Assembly (NCBI GenBank): GCA_047615875.1
Contig: JBLHGU010000283.1
Coordinates: 1-6,047, forward strand
Direction of reading: 5' to 3'
Length of the DNA: 6,047 bases
Origin: JBLHGU01 sp047615875
GTDB taxonomy: Bacteria > Pseudomonadota > Gammaproteobacteria > Arenicellales > CAJQKF01
How positions within the stretch are numbered: position 1 is the first letter of the stretch; every line of letters begins with the position of its first letter. Both the position numbers and the translations under genes were made by a program. The notes beneath the pieces were generated by a model. That model worked only from the letters and a program-made list of their open reading frames with translations. It searched no databases and was not told the DNA's origin. Shown in pieces: positions 1-5,506 of the stretch.

Positions 1-505
1 AAGCTGTATCGACTCTCAGTGTACCGATGCCGGTCACCTCGATATGCGTATCAGTCTGAGCAGCAAAAGATGGCAGATTATGCACTTTAACCCTCTGTAC
101 CTTGCCATTATTACATTCAGCCTGGATCTGCACGAGACCGCCCGGGGCTTCGAGAATCAGATCGGTCACTGGTTCTGTCATGGGCAATATGCCAGTTTCC
201 AATAACACCGTCGCAACACACATACTATTTGAACCAGACATAGGTGGCGTATGTTCCGGCTCCATAATGATCCAGCCCATTTGAGCTCGGGGATCTTTCG
301 CTGGCACGAGCAAATTTACATGCCTGAAAACCCCTCCACGTGGTTCATTTAAGACGAAGTTACGCAAGGTCTGGTCTGCGTCAATCCATCGCGCTTGCTC
401 CCAAATACTGTCACCAGGGGGCGGCTGAACCCCACCAACAATGACATCACCCACCTCACCCTCAGCGTGACAACTGACTACATGAATAACTTTACTACTT
501 TGCAT
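1..505 (-). CDS. Proline racemase superfamily protein (hydroxyproline epimerase / 3-hydroxyproline dehydratase-like), 3' end beyond the window
   Basis: Only the first 168 residues are inside the window; the family is usually about 310-345 residues. The N-terminus has the family pattern HAEGEVGDVIVGG (residues 13-25), NEPRGG (53-58) and the active-site segment PPMSGSNSMC (87-96). In proline racemase and 4-hydroxyproline 2-epimerase the corresponding segment is MCGH, with a catalytic Cys; here that residue is Ser90. In the family, Thr at this place marks trans-3-hydroxy-L-proline dehydratases, while Ser variants are harder to assign, so epimerase and dehydratase both remain possible. The second catalytic Cys would lie outside the window. 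The enzyme is expected to be cytosolic and cofactor-independent. The start at 505 has AGGA seven bases upstream (513-516). It lies 84 bp after the thiamine-diphosphate enzyme gene on the same strand with no hairpin between them, so an operon is likely. Family assignment is firm; the exact reaction is not. Confidence 0.93.
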   Translation of the reverse strand, partial: MQSSKVIHVVSCHAEGEVGDVIVGGVQPPPGDSIWEQARWIDADQTLRNFVLNEPRGGVFRHVNLLVPAKDPRAQMGWIIMEPEHTPPMSGSNSMCVATVLLETGILPMTEPVTDLILEAPGGLVQIQAECNNGKVQRVKVHNLPSFAAQTDTHIEVTGIGTLRVDTA

Positions 506-589
506 ACTGAAGTCCTGTTAAGTAAGTATAAGCCAGATAAATTACTTCTATAATTACTGACTTTCACAAATATTTTATGCCAGCTTTTA

Positions 590-2197
590 CTATAACAACC
601 AATCTGAGTTTTCGTTTACCAGAATAAGAGTGGGCACATCGGCACTAAAGGCTTTTACCAACACCTCACTGAACTCTTCCATACTGGAAGGTGCGGCACT
701 AAGACAACGACAGGCCTTTGCAAGCAATTCGAAATCCGGGTTTATTCCTTCAACACCAACCAGTGGAATATCGCGGGCTTTCATATCGTCTTGGATTTGT
801 TTTAGACCGCCGTTTTCCCACAAAACTATGGGTAAAGGCATTTTTAATTCCGCCGCACACACCAGTTCCTGTACGGTGAACATAAAGCCACCGTCACCTG
901 CCAACACCATTACCGGTCGATCTGGCAAAGCCAGTTTAGCGCCGATACCATTGGGCAAACCACAGCCCAAAGTGCAGTAACCGGCAGGATAATGCCAGAG
1001 TCTGGGTTGATCCACAGACATGGCAAATGCACCGGTATAGACGATTTGACAAACGTCGCCGGCAAATATTGTATCTTCGGCTACTGTCTTCCTGATTTGC
1101 TTTAACAGCCGCGTGTGTTGCTGTTCCGAAGACGTCAGGTTTTCATGCATCACCAGATGCAGCTCAGCTACTTCGCCTTGTGCTTCAATATTTCGCTTGC
1201 TGTTATCGGTATCGGCAATCGATTGTAATAACAGGCTGGCCGTAACCGCAGCATCTCCGACAATGCCAATATCTGCAGGATAACAGTCGTTAATTTTTCG
1301 TGGGTCGATATCAACACGAATCAGCTTACCTTGAATATCGAGAAGATCAACGAAGCTATCGGTTTCTGATAGTTCGGTACCAATTGCAAGCACTACATCC
1401 GCCGATGATAAATACTTTTGTACTTCAGTCCGAACCGTACCACCGGACAAACTTAAACCATGACTATCCGGCACAATGCCCTTGCCTGCCGTCGAGGAAA
1501 TTACTGGCGCTGCAAGTTTTTCCGCTAAATTAGTCAGTGAGTCTGCTGCGTCTGTAGCGCCACCACCTACCAGAATCATGGGTCTGTTCGCGGCATCCAG
1601 TAACTCAACGGCAGCCGTAACCATTTCCTCGGTTGGACCTGCTCTACCTGGCAATCTGACTGCCTGCCACTGTTCTTCCACATTCTGAGCTAAAACATCG
1701 ATAGGGATACTAATATGTACCGGTCGTGGTCGCTGGCTAGAGAATAATGAAAATGCCTGAGCCAACAGATCAGGAACATCTGCAGGTTTGTAAGCGGTTG
1801 CACTAAGCGCCGTTAGTGGCTCTGTGGTGGCTTTTTGTTCGGTGACTTCATGTAACACTCCCCAACCTTTACCATGGCTATCACTATGTGGTTCAGACGA
1901 CAACAATAAAACCGGTATGGAGTCAGCATAGGATTGTCCCAGGGGCGTGGCGGCATTAGTCACCCCCGGTCCAGAAATCACCAACGCAACGCCGGGCTTG
2001 CCACTCATCCGCGCATAGCCATCAGCCATAAATCCAGCACCCTGCTCATTGCGTGCCTGGACATGTTGAATCGGGCTATTTGCCAAGCCGCGACAGAATT
2101 CCAAAGTGTGTACACCAGGAATTCCAAACACAGTATCAACGCCATAAGCCTCAAGTAATTTAATGGTGGCTTCACCACAGGTTTGCCCTTTGTTCAT
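590..2197 (-). CDS. Thiamine-diphosphate-dependent enzyme, AruI (5-guanidino-2-oxopentanoate decarboxylase) / acetolactate synthase large-subunit type
   Basis: A complete 535-residue protein, the usual length for this family. The N-terminal pyrimidine-binding domain (about 1-170) contains YGVDTVFGIPGVHT and the conserved catalytic Glu51 in RNEQGAGFMADGYAR. The middle domain (about 190-325) contains VLAIGTELSETD. The C-terminal diphosphate-binding domain has the motif GDG at 434-436, closing at Asn462 in ENGG. Such enzymes decarboxylate 2-oxo acids, or condense the product with a second 2-oxo acid, in the cytosol. The segments TCGEA, GIPGVHT, WGVLHEVTEQ and RPRPVHISIPIDVLA resemble proteins annotated as 5-guanidino-2-oxopentanoate decarboxylase (AruI, arginine transaminase pathway) more than biosynthetic IlvB/IlvI, from my memory of the families. 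No small regulatory subunit gene is adjacent, which also argues against a biosynthetic acetolactate synthase. The neighbouring racemase-family gene suggests an amino-acid catabolic role. The start at 2197 has only a weak purine-rich site (GAAGAAA) upstream. Family is secure; substrate is inferred. Confidence 0.93.
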   Translation of the reverse strand: MNKGQTCGEATIKLLEAYGVDTVFGIPGVHTLEFCRGLANSPIQHVQARNEQGAGFMADGYARMSGKPGVALVISGPGVTNAATPLGQSYADSIPVLLLSSEPHSDSHGKGWGVLHEVTEQKATTEPLTALSATAYKPADVPDLLAQAFSLFSSQRPRPVHISIPIDVLAQNVEEQWQAVRLPGRAGPTEEMVTAAVELLDAANRPMILVGGGATDAADSLTNLAEKLAAPVISSTAGKGIVPDSHGLSLSGGTVRTEVQKYLSSADVVLAIGTELSETDSFVDLLDIQGKLIRVDIDPRKINDCYPADIGIVGDAAVTASLLLQSIADTDNSKRNIEAQGEVAELHLVMHENLTSSEQQHTRLLKQIRKTVAEDTIFAGDVCQIVYTGAFAMSVDQPRLWHYPAGYCTLGCGLPNGIGAKLALPDRPVMVLAGDGGFMFTVQELVCAAELKMPLPIVLWENGGLKQIQDDMKARDIPLVGVEGINPDFELLAKACRCLSAAPSSMEEFSEVLVKAFSADVPTLILVNENSDWLL

Positions 2198-2335
2198 AGA
2201 ATTTCTTCGCAGGTAACTAATTTATTAAGATGGATGATAACTTTAATGGAAAGGAAATTTTTCCCAGTTGGCGACTGAAACAGCTTTAAGCTTACAATTC
2301 AGGCGTACCCTCGGTAAATAACTTGTTTCAAGACT
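2198..2335. promoter_or_regulatory. Divergent intergenic region with small dyads
   Basis: These 138 bp separate the minus-strand thiamine-diphosphate enzyme gene from the plus-strand small hypothetical gene, so both 5' control regions should lie here. Visible symmetries are GGAAA-TT-TTTCC at 2253-2264, AGCTT-T-AAGCT at 2282-2292, and a looser CTGAA...TTCAG pair at 2275-2302 that almost encloses the second. Either could be an operator, but arms of five bases are common by chance. I see no strong sigma-70 promoter: the best plus-strand candidate (TTACAA, 17 bp, TAAATA at about 2292-2320) matches the consensus poorly. That promoters lie here follows from gene order; the dyads as operators are a guess. 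Confidence 0.35.
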
Positions 2336-2659
2336 ATGAAAATAGATATCGATAAATTGTCAGAAGAAGAATTGCTGGATCTGAATCATCGTGTGGTGGA
2401 ACGACTGAAGTTTCTGGAAAGCTATCATACTCACAAGGAAATGATGGGGTTTTCGCCCGGTGATAAAGTCAGTTTTGAGCCTCCAGGTAGAGCCAGAATG
2501 GTTGGCATCCTGGTAAAGTTCAATAAGAAAACCGTAACCGTTATGACCGAATCCGGTCAAAAATGGAACGTGTCACCTCATTTACTCTCCCAGGTAAAAA
2601 CTGTTGAACAAAAAACACAGGGGAATAATATTTTCGAGCTACATGGGAAAGAAAAATAG
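2336..2659 (+). CDS. Small conserved hypothetical protein with SH3-like/KOW-like fold
   Basis: A complete 107-residue protein of unknown function. Residues 1-35 look like an amphipathic acidic/basic helix (LSEEELLDLNHRVVERLKFL). A compact beta-rich segment follows: PGDKVSFEPPGRARMVGILVK (41-61) and KKTVTVMTESGQKWNVSPHLL (63-83), after which the tail is polar. The order 'helix, then GDxVxF, then GxxxKxNxKTVxV, then G..W.VSP.LL' matches a recurring family of short bacterial hypothetical proteins whose barrel resembles KOW or SH3-like nucleic-acid or ribosome-associated domains; that likeness is by pattern only. There is no signal peptide or membrane helix, so it should be cytosolic. The ribosome site before the start is weak (CAAGACT). 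It opens the plus-strand block, and its stop lies 2 nt before the open frame that contains the acetyltransferase remnant. Confidence 0.8.
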   Translation: MKIDIDKLSEEELLDLNHRVVERLKFLESYHTHKEMMGFSPGDKVSFEPPGRARMVGILVKFNKKTVTVMTESGQKWNVSPHLLSQVKTVEQKTQGNNIFELHGKEK

Positions 2660-2661
2660 GC

Positions 2662-2856
2662 ATGAATCTATGTATACGATTGGCACAATACGCATTTCCG
2701 CTATTCATCATGTATCGAGTCGAATCTCTTGATTGTCACAGTAGAATGTCCATTAATCATCACTTAAAGGAAAACTTTCTGCCGGGTTTAGTCGGTCGCG
2801 TAACTGAACTACACGGCAAACATTACCTACTGTATTGGAATTTTGGCACGGTTTGA
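2662..2856 (+). pseudogene. N-terminal remnant of a GNAT-family N-acetyltransferase
   Basis: The open frame encodes 64 residues. From the inner ATG at 2746 it reads MSINHHLKENF, followed by LPGLVGRVTELHGKHY and LLYWNFG, which closely follows the first strand and helix of GNAT acetyltransferases of the 'PGDLGRVxELHxRYYxxxWGFGxxFE' type, about 150-170 residues long. The frame then stops at TGA 2854-2856. Moving by one base at this point restores the expected Phe-Glu pair (TTTGAA, 2852-2857) and continues 17 codons to a TAG at 2903-2905, so a frameshift is visible just where similarity breaks. The remaining roughly 120 residues, including the acetyl-CoA loop, are absent, because the glutathione transferase gene begins here. 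Residues 1-28 (from ATG 2662) look like nothing known and may be non-coding; a weak promoter-like pair (TTGGCA at 2680-2685, 16 bp, TATTCA at 2702-2707) lies in that part. The stub should have no acetyltransferase activity. A short functional peptide is not excluded. Confidence 0.6.
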
Positions 2857-2861
2857 ATTGA

Positions 2862-3602
2862 GTGAGTCACATATTGATAGCCAATGGGGAATTGGGACTA
2901 AATAGCAGTCCAAAACTAATCAGCTTTGAATTATGCCCCTTCGTGCAACGTAGTGCGATTGTTATGCTAGAACGCGGAATCAAGTTTGATATTGAATACA
3001 TTGATCTTGCTAACCCACCTGACTGGTTTCTCGACCTATCCCCAAACAAAAAAGTCCCACTGCTTCTGGTCGAAGGTCAAATGTTGTTCGATTCCGTTGC
3101 TATTAACGAGTATCTTGAGGATGCCTGGCCTGGCGGACTTCATCCTGCTAATCTAATCCAGCGAGCTCGACATCGAGCCTGGATAGAATTTAGCAACGGT
3201 TGTATGTGGGCCGCATTTCATCTAAGTGTTAAACCAACCGCCGAAGAATTTGCCACCGTCCTTGCAGATTTGCACGCGCAATTTGATTATCTGGAGTGCC
3301 ACACCATCGCCAACCCTTTCTTCGGCGGTGAGCGATTTTCATTGGTTGATGCAAGCTTCGCGCCACTGTTTCAGCGACTGATTTATCTCGACACCCTTAA
3401 ACCCGGTGTTTTAGACTATAAAAGGCACCCAGCCATCGTCAGATGGATTTTTAACCTGATTGATATCGACACGGTTCAAGCGTCCTGCGTGCAGAATTTG
3501 GCTTGCCTTTACCAGGAGATGCTCTGGAAACGGCAGGGTTATATCAGTCAGTTTCTGGATGAAAAGTTTAAACAAACCATAGCTGAAAAAAGTATTTACT
3601 AA
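2862..3602 (+). CDS. Glutathione S-transferase family protein, Cys-type (omega-like)
   Basis: The thioredoxin-like N-terminal domain spans about residues 18-86: KLISFELCPFVQRSAIVMLE carries Cys25 in the CPFVQR motif, NKKVPLLLV holds the cis-Pro loop (Val65-Pro66), and Asp77-Ser78 is the glutathione gamma-glutamyl contact, more often Glu-Ser. The helical C-terminal domain (about 95-225) includes FSLVDASFAPLFQRL (159-173), the usual N-capping box. A catalytic Cys in place of Ser or Tyr points to omega/lambda-like members, which favour thiol transfer or reduction of glutathione conjugates over classical conjugation; the substrate is unknown. The protein is cytosolic. The start is uncertain: the listed GTG at 2862 and TTG codons at 2874 and 2892 all lack a good ribosome site. 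The first ATG in frame (2964, residue 35) lies after Cys25 and cannot be the true start. The family usually begins only a few residues before KLISF, so TTG 2892 fits best by length. The gene sits directly on the broken end of the acetyltransferase remnant. Confidence 0.9.
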   Translation: MSHILIANGELGLNSSPKLISFELCPFVQRSAIVMLERGIKFDIEYIDLANPPDWFLDLSPNKKVPLLLVEGQMLFDSVAINEYLEDAWPGGLHPANLIQRARHRAWIEFSNGCMWAAFHLSVKPTAEEFATVLADLHAQFDYLECHTIANPFFGGERFSLVDASFAPLFQRLIYLDTLKPGVLDYKRHPAIVRWIFNLIDIDTVQASCVQNLACLYQEMLWKRQGYISQFLDEKFKQTIAEKSIY

Positions 3603-3613
3603 CCATAACCCCG

Positions 3614-3618
3614 AAGGA
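3614..3618 (+). promoter_or_regulatory. Strong Shine-Dalgarno site (AAGGA) of the interrupted membrane-protein gene
   Basis: AAGGA ends seven bases before the ATG at 3626. It is one of the best-matched ribosome sites in the window, together with the one before the TfoX-like gene. It supports the view that the interrupted frame downstream was, until recently, a translated gene with its start at 3626. Confidence 0.65.
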
Positions 3619-3625
3619 CCGACCT

Positions 3626-3844
3626 ATGTTAAAAACGGTAGCTGAAAGCCCATACTTGAATCTGTTAAGTGGAATTGTTCTACTGATTTCCGCCGGCGAT
3701 GATATTCTAGAATCGCTCCACGAAATTTAACTGGATACTCATCATGGTGTTGCGCTGTTTGGTTTGATTCAAGTTATTAGGGCGTTACCGGATATCATAC
3801 ATGGGCTGGAGAATGTCAAACATGCTAAAGAGAACAACCATTGA
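3626..3844 (+). pseudogene. Small two-helix membrane protein interrupted by one in-frame TAA
   Basis: From ATG 3626 the frame encodes 34 residues (MLKTVAESPYLNLLSGIVLL, then ISAGDDILESLHEI) and stops at TAA 3728-3730. The same frame then continues open for 37 codons (LDTHHGVALFGLIQVIRALP, then DIIHGLENVKHAKENNH) to TGA 3842-3844. Read through, the product is about 72 residues with two hydrophobic helices (about 11-24 and 41-57). It matches in order a common small bacterial membrane protein: 'sPwlNLLSGxxLLxxxgxE..ES.eE' before the break and 'lgxHHGvxxFGLxQxxkaLPe' after it. Similarity on both sides of one stop, with no shift of frame, points to a nonsense mutation. The function of the family is unknown to me. 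The second half has no ATG in frame for restarting. A sequencing error or stop readthrough would be the alternatives. It lies 23 bp after the glutathione transferase gene and 10 bp before the HAD gene start, so it fits an operon position. Confidence 0.75.
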
Positions 3845-3854
3845 GAAACAGACT

Positions 3855-4565
3855 ATGAATTCCGAGATTTCTGATCAGGTGAAAATATTAGCCTTTGATG
3901 TATTTGGAACAGTTGTTGATTGGCATGGCTCCATCAAGTCGGAAGTTGCCCGGCTGGTACCCAGCGTTAATGCTGATGAGTTTGCGTTGGCCTGGCGCCA
4001 GGGTTACCAACCTGCAATGGCCAGGGTAAAGTCTGGCGAGCTTGGCTGGACCAAAATTGATGATTTACATCGAATGATTCTGGATGATGTTCTGATCGAA
4101 TCTGGTGTAAGCAATCTTTCTGAGGCACAGAAACAACACCTGAACAAAGCCTGGCATCGACTGGATCCCTGGTCAGACACTGTAGAAGGGCTCAACCGTC
4201 TAAAATCCCACTATAGTATTTGCACCTTGTCTAACGGCAACCTGGGCTTATTATCAAACATGGCAAAACGTGCCAACCTGCCGTGGGATTTGATTCTGTC
4301 AGCAGAAGTGTTTCGATTGTACAAACCCGATCCGGGCACCTACTTGGGTGTAGCTGAAACCTTCGATGTAACACCGGAACAGGTGATGCTGGTAGCGGCT
4401 CATCATGATGATCTTGCCTGTGCTCGAGCCTGTGGTTTAAAAACCGCGTATATTGAGCGACCAATGGAGTTTGGAGAAAACAATCTAAAAGATGTATCGG
4501 CGCTAGAGGGCAATGATTTTCATGCCAGCAGTTTTATCCATCTGGCTGAGCAACTGGGTTTATAG
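3855..4565 (+). CDS. Haloacid dehalogenase type II-like HAD hydrolase
   Basis: A 236-residue protein, normal for L-2-haloacid dehalogenases (about 220-240). Motif I is FDVFGTVVDW with nucleophile Asp15 and Thr19; the second Asp of HAD phosphatases (DxD) is Phe17, which favours the dehalogenase branch. Arg48 in WRQGY, Ser126-Asn127 in CTLSNGN, Lys157 and Tyr163 in YKPDPGTY all match the known active site. The last motif differs: characterised L-DEX enzymes have SSNAWD, while here it is AAHHDD (181-186), keeping the final Asp but replacing the key Ser by Ala and Asn by His. Many proteobacterial proteins annotated 'haloacid dehalogenase type II' show this variant, so hydrolysis of a 2-haloacid is possible but unproven. 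An earlier ATG at 3801 would add 18 residues that overlap the upstream membrane-protein frame and precede the conserved region, so I chose 3855, preceded by a weak GAGA site. Cytosolic. The TfoX-like gene follows after 38 bp. Confidence 0.92.
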   Translation: MNSEISDQVKILAFDVFGTVVDWHGSIKSEVARLVPSVNADEFALAWRQGYQPAMARVKSGELGWTKIDDLHRMILDDVLIESGVSNLSEAQKQHLNKAWHRLDPWSDTVEGLNRLKSHYSICTLSNGNLGLLSNMAKRANLPWDLILSAEVFRLYKPDPGTYLGVAETFDVTPEQVMLVAAHHDDLACARACGLKTAYIERPMEFGENNLKDVSALEGNDFHASSFIHLAEQLGL

Positions 4566-4603
4566 AAATTTTACGACGATAACTTTTTATATGAGGCTCT
4601 GTT

Positions 4604-4972
4604 ATGAGTCAGTTTGTTGACTATCTGCATGAGGTATTCGAAGAATTCGGACCGATAAGTATTCGTCGAATGTTTGGTGGCCATGGTCTGTTTTTTGATA
4701 ACCTGATGTTTGCTTTGGTAAACGACGATGTGTTGTATATGAAGGCTGACGAACAATCTTCAGCATATTTTGAAGACCTGCAACTGGGCAAGTTTGCCTA
4801 CAACAAGGCTGGCAAGATTATGCATCTGTCCTACTACCAGGCTCCGGAGGAAATTTACGACGATCGAGAAGCCGCAACACTGTGGGCTCGGCGTGCCTTC
4901 GATGCTGCTTTGCGCGCTAACAAACCTAAGAAAAAGACGCGTAAGAAAGCGCCAAAAAAGGTTTCCAGCTAG
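4604..4972 (+). CDS. TfoX N-terminal-domain protein with lysine-rich tail
   Basis: A 122-residue protein made of a single TfoX_N domain (about 5-102) with the hallmark RRMFGGHGLFFDN (21-33), VLYMKADEQSSAYFE (43-57) and MHLSYYQAPEEIYDD (73-87). Full-length TfoX/Sxy competence regulators of enterics and Vibrio have a second, C-terminal domain; it is absent here, as in the widespread single-domain proteins of this family whose role is not established. It should therefore not be called a competence regulator. Residues 107-119 are almost all basic (KPKKKTRKKAPKK), a histone-like tail that could bind DNA or RNA. The start is supported by GAGG seven bases upstream (4593-4596). One base separates its stop from the ATG of the phospholipase D-like gene, so the two are very probably co-translated. 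No membrane helix or signal is visible. Confidence 0.9.
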   Translation: MSQFVDYLHEVFEEFGPISIRRMFGGHGLFFDNLMFALVNDDVLYMKADEQSSAYFEDLQLGKFAYNKAGKIMHLSYYQAPEEIYDDREAATLWARRAFDAALRANKPKKKTRKKAPKKVSS

Positions 4973-4973
4973 C

Positions 4974-5504
4974 ATGCATCAACTTTTGTTAAATCGAGAG
5001 ATATATGATGAGGTGGTGCTCAATCGTATTCCCAAAGCTCGGCAATTTCTGTGGATTATCACCGCTGATATTAAAGATATGCATGTTGAAAGCGGCAATG
5101 CTTTCGTGCCCTTTCTGGAAGTGTTATCTGATCTAGTAGCTAAAGGCGTTGCAGTAAGGCTAATGCACGCCAAAGAACCCGGACCCCGCTTTAGAGAAGA
5201 CTTCGACCGATTCGATAATCTGATTGATAACGACTTATTTGAACGCATCCTTTGCCCACGTATTCATACCAAGGCCATAATTATTGATGGGCGTGTCGCT
5301 TTTATTGGTTCACCGAATCTGACCGGCGCAGGCCTTGGTGCCAAGCACGCAGATAAACGAAATTTTGAGGCCGGTTTTTTGTTCGATGATGCAGATGATG
5401 TAAATCGATTGGTCGACTGGGTTGATCAGCTATATCTGGGAGAAAATTGCCGCACCTGTCGTCGATTAGAGTATTGCCCAGACCCTATACTGGAAGGGCT
5501 ATAG
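4974..5504 (+). CDS. Phospholipase D-like (single HKD motif) family protein with C-terminal cysteine cluster
   Basis: A 176-residue protein with one HKD motif, HTKAIIIDGRVAFIGSPNLT: His98, Lys100, Asp105, then Gly112-Ser113 and Asn115, with Glu132 following in NFEAGFLF. All catalytic positions are present. A single motif means it should act as a dimer, as in the Nuc endonuclease branch; the superfamily also includes phosphodiesterases and transferases, so the substrate is open. The C-terminal end holds Cys159, Cys162 and Cys168 (CRTCRRLEYC), possibly part of a metal site; the family often ends in a similar 'CxxC...YCPDP' tail. No signal peptide is seen, so it is probably cytosolic. A longer frame from 4770 exists but overlaps the TfoX-like gene and its extra 68 residues look like shadow coding, so ATG 4974 was chosen; it has no good ribosome site of its own (nearest AAGG 12 bases away), which fits translational coupling to the upstream gene. 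Confidence 0.87.
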   Translation: MHQLLLNREIYDEVVLNRIPKARQFLWIITADIKDMHVESGNAFVPFLEVLSDLVAKGVAVRLMHAKEPGPRFREDFDRFDNLIDNDLFERILCPRIHTKAIIIDGRVAFIGSPNLTGAGLGAKHADKRNFEAGFLFDDADDVNRLVDWVDQLYLGENCRTCRRLEYCPDPILEGL

Positions 5505-5506
5505 AT

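Noticed and set aside
506..589. Internal promoter or terminator between the thiamine-diphosphate enzyme and racemase genes
   Set aside because: A TATACT hexamer is present on the minus strand but without a matching -35 element, and there is no hairpin followed by a T run.
630..2158. Several open frames of 70-116 codons antisense to the thiamine-diphosphate enzyme gene
   Set aside because: They show no recognisable domain and are explained as shadows of the strongly coding opposite strand.
2902..3600. Remaining body of the acetyltransferase hidden in another frame of the glutathione transferase region
   Set aside because: This stretch is fully occupied by a well-conserved glutathione transferase frame and no GNAT motif is visible in the other frames.
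3728..3730. Programmed readthrough or recoding of the TAA
   Set aside because: TAA is not a selenocysteine or pyrrolysine codon and no stem-loop or readthrough context stands out; a nonsense mutation is simpler. Kept only as an alternative.
3801..3854. Earlier ATG for the HAD gene, adding 18 residues
   Set aside because: The extra residues overlap, in another frame, the C-terminal half of the interrupted membrane protein and lie outside the conserved HAD domain; ATG 3855 fits the family length.
4770..4973. Long N-terminal extension of the phospholipase D-like protein
   Set aside because: It runs entirely inside the TfoX-like gene in another frame and has the composition of shadow coding; the conserved protein begins at ATG 4974.
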